A model generated the notes under the pieces. The model had not been told where the DNA came from. It searched no databases and saw only the letters and a list, made by a program, of their open reading frames with translations. Below, in pieces: positions 31,521-43,474 of a stretch of 64,000 nt of DNA (the first letter of the stretch is position 1; every line of letters starts with the position of its first letter). The stretch comes from Lyophyllum atratum (taxonomy: Eukaryota; Basidiomycota; Agaricomycetes; Agaricales; Lyophyllaceae): positions 310,001 to 374,000 of the forward strand of contig JACGCN010000003.1 of the NCBI GenBank assembly GCA_014905825.1, in the 5' to 3' direction. A program made the position numbers and the translations under genes.

Positions 31521-32874
31521 TCAAACATCGCTGAAAGTCTCTCCTCCTGCTTCTCGGTCAAGTTGAATCGCTTCATCGAGACCTACGAAGTTCAAATGTA
31601 AGCTTTGAACGGAACTCCGAATGGTAAGACTGACCCATGACCTGGAAGAACTCTTTAGGGCCCATGCCTTTAGCGGTTCGAACATCTGAACCTGTCGCCT
31701 TTAGGGACTGAAGACCTGCCCGGATACCGTGGACGGCTGCTACCGAGGAAATGAGAGGGAAGACTTAAACTAGCCGTTAACATGAGCCAGCAATTCTGGT
31801 AACTTCAGTACTTACTGGCGATCTTAACACCTAGGGACTTGGCGTCCTCTATTGTGAAGTCCGGAGTTGCCCCGCCATGTACCACATTGAGAAGTACCTT
31901 ATATTGCAGGTCGTTAATTCGTCATTCTTGAGGTAGACTCGGGGAGACCCACTGGTGTCGGTGCTAGCTCTTTCACCGTGCGAGCGAGTTCTTCGCGACT
32001 CGTAACACCTTCCAAGAAAGCAACTTGGAGGCAGGTTTAGCCTTTGATTTTTGTACCTCTGGACAAAAAACCCTCTCACCGTCGGCTCCGGCTTCAACAG
32101 CTAGCTTCAGCCGCTTCAGAGCCTCGTCCATGCCAGGTCCTTGAGCAGCATCCGTCCTTGCGATAAGCACAATATCGCAATCGGGAACCTTCGCGCGTGC
32201 CGCATGTCCAGCGCGAATACGGGCTATGAATTCTGGCAGCGGCGCAATTTGCTTCCCTAGAAGGTGACCACAACGTTTCGACTGGACCTGATCGAACGCG
32301 AGTTCATTTGTGAGGCCAGATTCAATGAATTGTTGACTGATCTACCTGATCTTCAATATGTAGCGCTGCGACCCCTGCGCGTGCATATGCCGTCACCGTT
32401 CTTGCGACCATCACTGGACCACCGAATCTGCTCACGTTCGTCAAGGAAACATCCGCCACCATGCAATGGCACGCTCACCCTGTATCTGCATCACATATCA
32501 AGGGAGTGTCAGGCGATAAACCGGCGATCATGGTGGCATTCTAGAAGATGTCAGGTCAGGGCAGCTAGTTAGAGGAGATTACGGCATGGAAACTCAACCT
32601 GAACAAAGTCATTCTGTGTGGCAATAGCCAAATCCGGCTGGCCCAACATCGATGCAGTCGTCGAAGCACCGCTCATGTACATCGTTTCAAACCCGGCCTC
32701 CAGAGCAAGGCGAGCAGAGATGCCATCATATACGCCCGGTGCGACCTGAAGAGAGAGCTCAATTGGTCAGTACCATTCCCAACTTCTACGCCGTCATTCG
32801 AGGGTAGATCGAGGTCCACGTACGATCAGGCCATCAGTAGCCAGTAGTTGACGTAAACGAGTGCTGGCCTTCAT
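31521..32874 (-). CDS. PEP mutase/isocitrate lyase superfamily enzyme (9 exons)
   Basis: Nine exons (32824-32874, 32599-32745, 32479-32540, 32346-32427, 32080-32287, 31953-32023, 31816-31897, 31635-31739, 31521-31582) all join in frame to give 289 residues, normal for this family. Landmarks: APGVYDGISARLALEAGFETMYMSG at the start, the metal-site motif CDADTGFGG, HIEDQ, the catalytic-loop signature KRCGH, IARTDA, EAGAD, and LNVVHGGATP. Members cleave C-C bonds of 2-hydroxy-dicarboxylates or oxaloacetate (methylisocitrate lyase, oxaloacetate acetylhydrolase) or act on phosphonates. Which substrate is used cannot be told from sequence by eye. The KRCGH Cys being present argues for a lyase-type activity. 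No targeting peptide is evident, so it is probably cytosolic. Confidence 0.9.
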
Positions 32875-33327
32875 ATTATGATGAGCGAGAAATGAGGAGG
32901 GTACGGGAGGAGACCGGTGAGCTCCATGCGGTGAAAATGGAGAGTGTATTAATAACGCCGATCGATCGATCAAAGGGTCAACTCTACACCGACGGTTCCA
33001 CGCCACACCCTTTTTCACTCTGATTTGAATGAAAGGTCGGCCTATTGGGCCGAATAATTGAGAGGTGTTTTGTGGACAAGACTGGTGGGATTCTAGGATG
33101 TATCAGAAGGAGTGGTCCCTTCTTCCATGCGAAATATGGGTTGGAAATGAATCTTTGTTGGTCAGCGCCACGATATTAGTAAATTATAACGACTTTTGCG
33201 AGTCCCGGTTAGCATAGCTGACACTATGCCCAGGCTTGTATGTCAACGACTTCGGAGTTATGTGCCAGGGGTAAGCTGGAGGTGTGACAGGATATACAAG
33301 CAAACGAGGGTGCAAGGTACTTCGACC
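32875..33327. other. Intergenic region
   Basis: It contains the promoter side of the PEP mutase-family gene and the 3' flank of the next reverse gene. No feature was recognised. Confidence 0.5.
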
Positions 33328-34533
33328 TCATAATGAAATGCGATTACCAGCCTTAGCTGGCCTAGTTGGGGATGATCCTCGACATGGTGCTGAGTGAATG
33401 GAAAAGAATGAGCTAGAGATTCGAGTTCCGGTGCCGGTTCGGGTTTCTTGCATGCGGGATATCTCAGTCAAGGTTATTGCAGTCGCGGGGGGGAGCATGA
33501 ATGTGGTTGTAGTGGGGAGAGGGTGGGTTGGTTTGCTTCGTGTTTCAGAAGGCTCGGAGACGGTGTCAGTTTCGTCGCTCCAGAATGTGCGATATAGAAA
33601 CATCACGATCACCAACAGGTTGCAGACCAACAGGATGATGGCGGACTATAAGCAGCTTCGAGTTGAGTGCCTCCATCCGCCAAAAGAGAGCGGTGAACAT
33701 GCCTTTACGCCGGATATGAATCCTATACGGAAGCCCCAAACTTGGCCCCTATTCTTCTGCATTTGAAAGACAAAGACGGTGTAAACGATGCCAACCAGCG
33801 AGCTCACGAAGCTGGAGGCAAAAATGGAAAGGATCAAGCGGCGTTGAGTCCTGGGTAACTTGACACGCCACAACATGCGAAGAGGTATCGTGACAAGACA
33901 TGCATCCGCGACCAAGTCCGCTGCGCAGAAATGTCAGTTAGTCAGTGAGTATCAAGAACGTCAAAGGTGCAGGCGGGGCTTACTACATAAACTGAGAATT
34001 CCAACATTATTACCGAGGACGCACTGGACAGCTGTGGTATTCTGCCATGAAGTGTCCCTAGTGCAGATGATGATCTTGTGAAGCAGCTGCCCAATAAGCA
34101 TCAAGCCAAACAGCCCGTTCATCGCGTACAGCAGATACCGCGCGCGGGTCTGTGGAGGTACGATACGAGCAATGGACATGCCGATGCTGATCCTCGCAGA
34201 CCTGATTGGTTCGCAAGTTAACAAAGGCGGTCTTTGACCGCTCAAACGCCAATACAAACCAGATGACGGGTGGGAACGACAATGAACTGAGCCAGAATAT
34301 CATGATTCGCATCTCTTTGGATGGACGCGGGTCTTGTGGAGAACGTTGAGTAAAAACATCTGCCGACGACCGGAGAGGCCCGTACCTGACACATCATACC
34401 GCAGGAACGGTGTCGTCACATATACCACGTCGACGAGAAGGCTTACGGCTGCCCAAAAATCGTCCCACCAAAGCTGGCGCTTGCGGTATCTATGCCAAAG
34501 CCGAAAAATTGTGCAACTAATTGCCAAGACATG
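33328..34533 (-). CDS. Multi-pass integral membrane protein (7TM/rhodopsin-like fungal type); first exon unresolved
   Basis: Exons from about 34386-34516, 34239-34314, 33984-34201, 33709-33920 and 33328-33645 join in frame and give about 318 codons. Hydrophobic helices include IFRLWHRYRKRQLWWDDFWA followed by AVSLLVDVVYV, then MIFWLSSLSFPPVIWFVLAF, RISIGMSIARIVPP, LLYAMNGLFGLMLIGQLL, ADACLVTIPLRMLWRV, LILSIFASSFVSSLVGIVYT and AIILLVCNLLVIVMFLY. The RLWHRY..WWDD and ARIS-SIAR patterns are typical of large basidiomycete families of membrane proteins annotated as integral membrane or rhodopsin-like. The C-tail is Thr/Pro/Ser-rich. The 5' exon could not be fixed; the frame VLKGVVTPLHVLAIS above 34516 may be part of the first helix. 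Ligand and role are unknown. Confidence 0.65.
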
Positions 34534-35295
34534 TAGAGGAGTAACGACGCCTTTGAGTACGAATAGTGTGAATCAACATCCGTGACTTCTGATATAGCTG
34601 GTGAATGTACCTCTCCATATCGCCAAAGTGAGATCTGGCATATCCAGATGACGGGGCCGCAATGTTTGAGAGGTTCTTCGTTGTGGGAATGGGTTGAATA
34701 GTGCCTCTCCGCTAGTGCATGTTCTGATACTTTATGAAAGCTGGCTTCATTCGTGGAACCCGGGATGCCGCTTCTTGAACTTCCTACTGTTGTCAAACTG
34801 GCCCTGAACCGCCACATGTCATATGCCATGCGGCTTGTGTTTGCTTCCTGAACTCACCATTGGCGACCTGTGATGGGCCGGAAGTAGACCGAGTGAGTCC
34901 CACGAATCGTGCTTGTGAGCAGGTCACCAGAGACTGGAGCAACGTTGAAAGGAGAAACCATGGGGACATGCGTTGAAATGTTGTATTTAGATAAACAAAC
35001 CTCACGCCCCAGGGCCAAGCGCATCCCCAATTGATCCTTGTTCCTAGATATTGAATAGGTATGCCATCCATGAGAGAATCCGTACTTTATGTCCTGTCAA
35101 ATTCGGTTGCATTCATACAAGTGGGTACATGGCTACAACCTGATAACGGATCGCATCACTCTCCAACACTACTATCCAGACAAGATGAACAATGCATATA
35201 ATTGTGGTGCATGGACATATGGCATGTAGTATCGGAATGCAATATGTAAAGACGGAGGGCAGTTGCGGCGTGATGGAAAGCGAGATCGAAAGCGC
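34534..35295. other. Region without a firm gene
   Basis: The unresolved 5' end of the membrane-protein gene may lie here. Reverse open frames of 90-130 codons occur, but none has a recognisable domain or splices cleanly into its neighbours. Confidence 0.35.
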
Positions 35296-36085
35296 TTTAT
35301 ACCTCGACAGTCTTCGTGGTCTTCTTCATCGCTTTTGTGTTCTCCCTGTGCAGACGAAAAAAGGGTCAGTCGGGTCGACCAAACAGGGAAACCACAGTTT
35401 ATGGCGGCATAATAAGGGAAGAATGGAAACCCACCTGAAGCCGTTCTTGAACCTCCTCGACACCTCCTTCAAGTAGCGCATCCTGCCTGTACCAGTGGTC
35501 TTTCTGCGCTTGGCTTTTTGGCCCCACTCGAACGATCGCATCTTGGCGGCCGGGTATCCGCACTGAGCACACGCTGTGGGCAAGAAATCAGTACGATTGA
35601 ACCGCGGGAAAGGTATAGAAGGCGCACTCTTATGTTGTCTGTGGAAGGCCCGGTTTCCGCAACGCCGGCATAGCGTGTGGGACTTAGTGTGTCTCTTACT
35701 GTAGAATAAAAGGTGAGCGAAAGTGGGCCTAGCAGGAAATCAGATCGAAACGCACCCAAAGGACGAGGTACCTGAAAGCGGATGGGGGAGATAGGTCAAG
35801 ATATTGTCAATGCATCAAATGGATTTCCAAAGCGAACCTTTCGTCTGTTAGAGCAGATAAAACGGCAGTCAGCATTCGATGATCCAACGCAGCGAACGAG
35901 ACGAGAATAAGCTGAAATGCAGGCCACGAGAACCAAAATCCCAGATCCAACCGCCTGCCTCATCCGAAGTCATCCAACCCAATCCACCCAATCCATCCCT
36001 TCCGTCAACGCCATTCCTTCCATACATTCGGCATATCGTCTCGGGGGCCTGCATGCAGCGATTCGGAGGAGCAAGGACTCACCAT
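35296..36085 (-). CDS. RPL37: 60S ribosomal protein eL37 (L37), six exons
   Basis: Exons 36083-36085 (ATG only), 35838-35844 (7 nt), 35756-35771 (16 nt), 35628-35698, 35435-35573 and 35296-35344 join to a 94-residue protein starting MTKGTSSFGKRHTKSH. It carries the four-Cys zinc ribbon (CRRCG, then CAQCG) and the highly conserved [20 protein letters not shown] region, so the identity is secure. It is a structural part of the large ribosomal subunit. The split into an ATG-only coding exon and two microexons is unusual but keeps the exact family sequence; the first exon is followed by a consensus GTGAGT donor. The length fits the family. Confidence 0.96.
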
Positions 36086-36912
36086 CTCGTCGTGTTCTTG
36101 AGGATTTTAGTGTCGGTGTCGGATGGGGAGATTTTGCGACCTCGGTTGGTGATGGCTAGAGTGTGGGAATTTCAGCACGTTTTGCCAAATCGGTCAGCAC
36201 TGCCATCAATAGGCCATCAATCCTCCACCCACAACCTTCTCATAGAGATTGTGCGCTAGCTGTACCATTTACTCGTCTAGTTGATTGAACTCTGCGTTGC
36301 TATTTTACTAGTTACTGTGAGTAGATAAAGCGCGAAAAAGGCGAGTCAGATCGCAGAAAATCTAGTTTCAAGCATTGGCACCAACAATGTCGATTTTTCT
36401 GCCAGAGGTTATCACGCTAATTGTCGCGAATATTGGCGGCTCAGCGCTCAGCGCTCGGGCCTCTGGTATAACGCCTACACCCGGAACTTCAGCCTTTTCT
36501 CTTCCTCTTTCAACGCTCCAGCTCGGAAACGGATATTCCACTTGATATAGGTGGTTCTGCGCGCAATGCAGCTCTCAAAGCGCTGCCCTGATCAATCTTC
36601 TAGCATCGAGTCACGGAATTATCTTCGTGTAAGTACGAACCTGCTGTTTGCCTACACGCCGACGCTTCGACAGGTTTTGACGGACGGACGCGACGCGTTT
36701 GGTTACGTAAATTTGCACGTGCCAAGGTCTGGTCGTTCTCGGCGCTCTGACTCTGAGTTAGCTCTGAGCTCAAACTCTTGCTCAAACTGTTACTGTATGG
36801 CGGTCGCCATCTTTGCTAGAGCGTCTTCATACCAATCTTTCTTCCTGCTTACTTCCTCCATCTCATTTTCTAGTAGAGTTACTTGAAAACTCTATCGCTG
36901 CTGACGCCGACG
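36086..36912. other. Intergenic region between the divergent eL37 and NTF2-like genes
   Basis: Holds the two promoters. A 52-codon frame at 36387-36545 (MSIFLPEVITLIVANIGG) begins like an F-box-type helix but has no further support. Nothing else was recognised. Confidence 0.45.
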
Positions 36913-39293
36913 ATGCACCCAGCCAGCACATTTCGCGGTGGCGGGGGCCGGCCCGATTCGATCCACAGACTCGCATCGTCTAGTTCCAGCGTGCACCGCG
37001 AAGATGAGCAACCGAACGAAGCGATAAACCAGCGCCAGCGCGCCAGGCCTCCATCGGTTGTATCAGCATCGCTGCCTCCGTCTGGACGCGGTCATTGGGC
37101 CCGGGATCAATCAGAAAGTGACAGTCAAGCGTTTCAGCGACCGCGGTCGGGGTGGAATCAGCATGCAGTTCGGGGTAACAAAGGATGGCGAGGTGCACGA
37201 GGCGGTCGTGGAGGCAGACACGTGGGCCATGAATCTCATCGAGCCTCCTCTTACCACGGACGACATCCGTCGACGACCCGTGAGCAGACCTCCGACGCCT
37301 TTTCACCCAGCTGGAATAAGAGACAAGACCACCACCATCCAACATCTCCAACGAACTTTACGCGTCCTGTGACCTACCCTACCTTAGGACATTCTCCTCA
37401 CGAGCCGCACTATCCGACCCACCGTGTCCCTATGACCTCCCCACCCCTTGTACCACTTCAACCGTCGGAGGTGAAGAATGGAACGATGCTGCTGCCTTCA
37501 TCCTCGGAGAAGTCTTGTACTATAACGACTTCTACTCTACAAACTCAATCTTACGAAACGAACCAGTCGACGCACCACACCCACTTTGCTCCACATCCGT
37601 CTTCAGCAACTCAAACCCAGTCCAAGCCGAATAACGGAGAACTCGCAGTTCCAATCACACGTTCTATTGCCCGTTCTACTATTTCAAGAGATGCTACGCC
37701 TCCACTCAAGCGGAGGAGACTATCCCACAGCCCGAGTCCACTTATCAAGGCAGAAGAAGCAGAGGACCCGATTATCCCCACACCCTCGAATCAACATTCC
37801 ACTTCACCAGAACTACATCCAACTATCAAGTCCGAGCTTCGAAGCCCCTCACCTCCTTCACGTCGCCTCATCACACAATCTTGCACCCTCTACGCGCTCC
37901 CGGACAACTGCCGGAAAATGAACCCATATCCCAACCCAGAGTACGCCAAGAACCGTACAGTACTTATGACTAAAGAGCGCGATGTCCTGAAGCGCCGCGG
38001 CTTCAAAGTGACGAGCGTGCTGTTTAGGTATTTCTATCGAATTACGCCCTTCCGTATTACCTCATCGTTAGTCTAGGGATGATGGGATGGTCATCGAATG
38101 GACGAGCCCCGTCCCTGTGTGGTCTGATACACTCCTTCCAGAGCCGGTGATACCCCCAGACAAGGTCGCGCCGCAAAGAAGGCCTATACCGCTTCCAGTT
38201 CCAAAACAAGTCTCCAGGCGGTCTGGCACTCGCGAGGACGGCACTCGTGCAAGAATGTCGCCGCCCTCTTCGAATGGGCAACAAGGGTCTTCATCAAATC
38301 GCCTACCTCTGCCTAGGCAGCGGGGTGAAAGGCCTGACGACAACAATACACCTGACGGTCTCTTGACCTCATTCGCGCTTCCTGCGTCCGCAGAGCCTTC
38401 ACAATCTCAGAAAGCTAAGGAGAAAGCGAAGGAGACAGAGGCTCCACAACAACCACTCAAGCCTGCGTCGCGTCGACCATTCCCCCTCCCCAAGCCACGA
38501 CCTAAAGTTTTTGCTTCCGCAGAACCTTCACCCGAAGCGGTGCTTAGGACCTCATTACACAAACTGACCACGAAGGACGCTTCGCAGGGCGCATCCATCG
38601 GGGAAGACCATATCAGCGTAATAGAGGGGGATGTCGACGTGGAATCTCGTAGCTGGAGCGTTGAGGAGCTTGCGGAAGTCGAACCAATGGCTGTCGACTT
38701 CCTTCAAAGGTGTGTTAGTACTTTCCAACAACAATCGGCGCGTATCCAACCTCTCCGATTATAGATACATTCGAGCGTTTGACGCTGATATCTCGACCCT
38801 TCGACATGCGTATGCGCCCTATGCTACCTTCTCTCTTCGAACACCGTCGGATGCTACGCACCGAAGTTCGGGTCTAGCGCTGTCAGAAAGTAAGGCCCGC
38901 CAAGGCCCCGCCGAAATCGCTCAAGGTCTCTCCCTCCTTTCGTCATACAAATTCTGCCCTGGGGGTATCGCACGCGACCTGCATGTATGTTACGACGTCG
39001 TTTCGCTGAGTAACGCGGCAGGCGGAGGGATTCTTTTGACCGTGCATGGGGAGGTTTTTGATGTCTCGCGTGGTGATCCGGATCGTGGTGTGGCCGGGGA
39101 ACGGGAGGGCTTTGTGATGCTTGATCAGGCGTTTGTGCTGCAGAGGAATCCGGAGTGGAAAGGGGGAGGTGGCGGGGGGGAGGGGTGGCTGCTGGTGGCT
39201 GTCTCGCATCAGATGGTGATGAGGGAGGGTGATGGGCTGTCTGAGGCCGCGAGGGTAGGGATGTATGATGGCGATTTTACGTGGCTGGAGTAG
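36913..39293 (+). CDS. NTF2-like domain protein with an RGG-rich N-terminus (Mex67/TAP-like candidate)
   Basis: Exons 36913-38027, 38077-38709 and 38765-39293 give 758 residues; both junctions split an Arg codon (AG/G and AG/A) and keep the frame. The first ~400 residues are low-complexity: a GWRGARGGRGGRH stretch, Ser/Thr/Pro-rich runs, and a basic LKRRRLSHSPSP motif that could be a nuclear signal. The C-terminal ~180 residues (DFLQRYIRAFDADISTLRHA, ILLTVHGEVFDV, FVMLDQAFVLQRNP, WLLVAVSHQMVMRE) follow the fold pattern of the NTF2-like domain of mRNA export receptors. A role in RNA export is therefore possible. Leucine-rich repeats and a UBA tail were not seen, so it may be a different NTF2-domain protein. 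The start at 36913 is the first ATG of the frame. Confidence 0.65.
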
Positions 39294-39855
39294 GGCTTCT
39301 TGACTTTCGGGCGTGGGATGTGAAGGATCGATGATGGATGACCGGTCGGATGGTTATCTGGCCGCATAGCTGAAAACGGAATTGCTTCATGCTTTGCATA
39401 GAAGTTATACCGATGTGTATGTACTTAGAATCCAAAACCTTACTGTACTACTAATATATCGGATAGGACAGAAAAGAACTTCTGTCGGATAGTTCATCAT
39501 ACCGACAGAATGTACTCATGTAGGCGTTAAAAAAGTGACAATTGCAGACGAAGTATGACAATTCTGAGTACTAGGTGCGTGCACTCCACCTCCCTCGATT
39601 ACATTGCAATGACTCCCAGCAAGTTGGCAACTCGCAGGCGCAGATGTAGCACAGTAATGCTTCCATATCTTGTTGAAGTTTTGCTGCCTGGCGTCTAACC
39701 TGTGGCAGGCATTCCTCGTGAGTCCTAGGAGTAATTCTCTACGACGACATATCTATTGTAGGTATGTCATGTGAATACGCAATGTCCAATGTGTAGGGCT
39801 TCTATCTCTTCATCGATCGCCTGGCGCAGCGAATTGGTAGGTAATATTTCCTTTA
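39294..39855. other. Intergenic region before the foldback element
   Basis: No gene or repeat was recognised. It ends with the left target duplication TTA (39853-39855). Confidence 0.5.
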
Positions 39856-40676
39856 CACAGGGTGCACACTGCAAGTGACAATATTTTCATAAAAGGTATC
39901 TTGAACAAATAGTGAAGAAATACCTTATATACTGAGATTATGCAAGGGCATTATATTGTAAATCAAATATTTAGTTTTAGCTAAGAAAATATAGTGAGCA
40001 AAATTGTGATCTTATGATAGAACATATTCTGAATAAATTCATCATATCTTCAGAAAAAGAGCAGGCATTATATGATAAACATAAGGTATATCCTTTCAAA
40101 ATAATTTCATAGAAGACATGGTGAAAATATACTTCATATTTGTAGCATATAACCCCTAATAAAATTTAAAATATCTTCACACTATTTTCACAATATGATT
40201 AGTGAAGATCTTAAAATATCTGCACCATACCTCAGGATCAAACAGCAACATGGTGAAAATATTCTAAATATCTAGCAATATGGTGAAGATATTTTGAATA
40301 TCTCACTGAGTTGCAGATATATTTACAATTTCTCCGCTGATCATATTGTGAAAATAGCATGATCATATTTTGAATTTCTTCAGGGGACACATGCTGCAAA
40401 TATGAAGTATATTTTCACTTTGTCCTTCATACAATTATCTTGGAAGAATATAGCTTATATTCATCATGTGATGCTTGCTTTTTTACTGAAAATACAGTGA
40501 ATTTATTCAGAATATGTTCTCTGATAATATAATAACTTTGCTCACTATATTTTCTTGTATGAAATTCAATATTTGATTCACAATATGTTACCTTTACATA
40601 ATCTAAACATATAAGGTATTCCTTCACTATCTGTTGAAGATACCTTTCATGAAAATATTGTCCTTTGCACCCTGTG
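39856..40676. mobile_element. Foldback/MITE-like DNA transposon with ~300-bp inverted repeats
   Basis: An AT-rich 821-bp element starting CACAGGGTGCA and ending TGCACCCTGTG. The first ~300 bp (to about 40165) are, after inversion, clearly similar to the last ~300 bp (from about 40390); shared runs include ACAATATTTTCAT, AAAATATAGTGAGCAAA and GAACATATTCTGAATAAATT. It is flanked by TTA on both sides (39853-39855 and 40677-40679). The middle holds degenerate repeats of GGTGAA(A/G)ATATT. There is no transposase, so it is non-autonomous. The three-base duplication fits PIF/Harbinger or CACTA; the CAC start favours CACTA, but this is an inference. Confidence 0.85.
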
Positions 40677-40679
40677 TTA

Positions 40680-42044
40680 CCGAACCAAACCCCACATAGA
40701 ATGGTCATGTGTTAATTTTGAACTGCAAGTGGCTTTCTATCCGGCACCGGGAATGTTCGGTAGCACGATAGAGCATTTAGGGGAGCGGTCATAGGTAACT
40801 GTATGGGGAGATCGGCTTAGCCGTGGGCATGCTGGGTCATGACGGCGGAAAGACACTCCTACGTTGTCGCTTACTCAGAATAGGACGGTCTTGGGTGGTT
40901 GAAATTAATGAATGGCTGGGCTTACAAAGGGCTTTTACCATCCGAAATCCTCGAAAGTCTTCGCTTAGAGCTCGTCAATCAAACAGAGCATGAGGTCAGG
41001 GCCCTCATTGTCTATCCCCGCAAGAGTCCAATGCAGATGGAAACTTGTGAAAATTGTTTCCTCGGGAAGCTGTAAGTGGTTGCGATAACAACAGAACTCT
41101 GGAGGGAACCAGCCATGCAAGGAGCGGGCGGTGCAAACGGAACAATGCTTCAGAAAAGAGAACAATGGCGACAAAGATGTGTAAAGACGTGTTTAAGGGT
41201 GCTCCTGGTTGTCTGTGGGTGTCTATGGGTCCGAACCGAACTTGGTGGATGGCGACCCTGATGTGCCGCTGATGTCCATCTGTTGGGCGACACGAGGAGT
41301 CCAGCATCGCAACCTTCGGATGTCTTGAGATCCATCCACGATGCTTCAATTCATTCAGGAATACAACGATGTCCAGGGCGGTACATTATGGAAGTGCTAA
41401 TTACGTGGAGGTAATTATATGTAGGTATCACAACAATACCTCTCATGGTCGGCATCACTACCCAGAATAAGGGAGACGAAGACAAGATACAAAGCATTAG
41501 GCGGAAAGACTAGGAATAGAGTCTAGACCCATGACGAAATAACATCTGAAATGTAAGTAGGAAGTCTGTCTTCAAGGAGATTGCCACCATCAAAAGTTTC
41601 CCTCCCGAAGATCTAGGTAGTGTGATTATCCATCTGATAAGGAACCTGCGGATGTAAATTTTCTTGTCACTGGATCGGAAGCGGACACATCGGGAGATCG
41701 CCGATCCGCATATGGAGGTCTCTCTCCAAGGAGGCAAGTACGACGATACAGCAACAAGATGCGAAAACAATAACGAAGCATCCGGGTCAACGCAAACATT
41801 TCGAATGAATTTCCTTTCGAAGGTGTACCCATGAATTCATTTTCTATCACGGTAGAAGCAAGTCGTCATTTAAGATGAATTTATATTCCCGTATCGTAGT
41901 TGCGGTGGTAGAGTCCCAAAACATGTCGCACCAGTTTGATTGAGCAATAACAATATGGTATAAGGATCCAGGTGAAATCCGATGTACGCAAGGTTAAGAA
42001 TGCGAAATAACCATAAAATCACATTCCGCCACATTATAAACCCG
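40680..42044. other. Region without a firm gene
   Basis: The longest frame is on the reverse strand at 41005-41349 (114 codons); it has no recognisable domain, and neighbouring frames do not splice convincingly to it. It may be a decayed gene or non-coding. Confidence 0.35.
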
Positions 42045-43383
42045 TCATGCCTTGGGTATTGCGGGGAGGCGCCGCGCGATGTAGAATGTCTGTTTTGTCC
42101 AGTGGGCAATGGAACGAAACGCTCCAAGCGAATCATCGACATTGACGACTGGCGAACGTAGCTTACGGATGCTCAGCCCTTTGATAATATCATCAAAACG
42201 GGAGACAACCTCGGTCATCGTAGGTCTCTTCTGGGGATCTTCATTCACCATGTCCGAAATGAGCTCACGCATGAATTCGAAGCCTTTCTTGGCTTTGGCC
42301 CGGTGTTCCCAACCCTGCGTTTAGCTGTTAGGGAGACAGTTATTTTTTAGAAAAAAGGATCGCATACATCGAGAAAGTTTTGCTTGATAGCGTTGCCCAT
42401 GCAATAAACATCCACGGGGAATGGATCACAGGGCGGGGCGTCCGGTATCAAAAATTCTGGAACAGTCTTATCACCTCCCCATGGAGGCGCCTCAAGATGG
42501 GGAGCTTCAGGTGGATAGAGAATTGATAGATCGAAGTCAAGGAGGTAATACTTGACAGGTTTGGTAGTCCGAGTAGCAGGTTTGGTTGTTCTACCACTAA
42601 AATCACGCTTCATCGTGGGACGGGTGGGGTGGGGTGGTGGATTGAACAGACGCAACGTATCCGCCATGATATTGTCGTATTTGCAGTCCCTAGTGATATG
42701 ATGAGGTCAGCGCCTGCGAGTTGAGGTGGAAATATCCTACCCGTGAACAACGTTATTCTCGTGCATAAATTGTAAACCCTGCGACGCAAACTCAGATGTG
42801 GGCCCTGACTCAAGATAAACGCCTACCTCGAAAATTTGACGGAAAAACTCCACAGCCTCTCCAATAGTCTCAAACGGTGCGAACTCCGTATCCAACAGGA
42901 AGGGCATCACTATGAAAGCGATATCGGAGCTTTCCGATGGGTGGATGACGTCGAGTATAGGGACGCAGTGGTTTTTAGTATTGGAAGCTAGCGGTTCGGA
43001 GGAGAAATATTTTCCAATCGTCATCTCGTGGGGAAACCTAGAAACATTGATGCGTTTCAATATAACAAGGGAACCATCAGCGCGAGTGGCGTCCAAGACC
43101 TGGCCGGACTAGTGAGGAGTTGTAAGATCCAAGTCTACTGCAATGAAAGGACTATTACGGAGATAGGAGCCCCGTCCTCACAGGTCATCCAGTCCTTGGA
43201 AGAGCCTAACCAAGAAGCCACCCAGTCCGGATTGTAATGTGGCCTGAGAGTATAACCATTGTCCTTGAGGACCTGGTAATGATTGCGCCAGAGGAGTTCA
43301 ATGTCCAAGAGTTTGCCATTCTCCATGGAGTGGGGGTCGTCATACGGGGCGGCTTGCGCACTGGGGGCTGCGGTAGATCCCAT
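42045..43383 (-). CDS. Protein kinase of a basidiomycete-type family, HGDCKYDN catalytic loop and DFD motif (5 exons)
   Basis: Exons 43159-43383, 42827-43108, 42741-42778, 42368-42689 and 42045-42314 join in frame to 378 residues. The kinase core shows the ATP-site Lys in SLVILKRIN, hinge-like VMPFL, the catalytic loop VVHGDCKYDNIM with both catalytic Asp and Asn, and YYLLDFDLS where DFG is usual. C-lobe residues ISDMVNEDPQKRPTMTEVV are typical. No Gly-rich loop is visible. The catalytic-loop style is common in mushroom-specific kinase families, but the exact family was not verified. The C-terminus (WTKQTFYIARRLPAIPKA) is basic. Its start codon lies on the same CCATGG palindrome as a possible start of the divergent neighbour. 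Confidence 0.82.
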
Positions 43384-43474
43384 GGTAAAGGCGGACTCTC
43401 CGAAGGAAGGTATTTTGCAGAAATAACCTTAGTTGGAGTTTGAACCTAGCATTGTTGACAGCGTGGAAATTCAG

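Noticed and set aside
40427..40708. 93-codon reverse frame in the foldback element
   Set aside because: AT-rich inverted-repeat sequence with no coding character.
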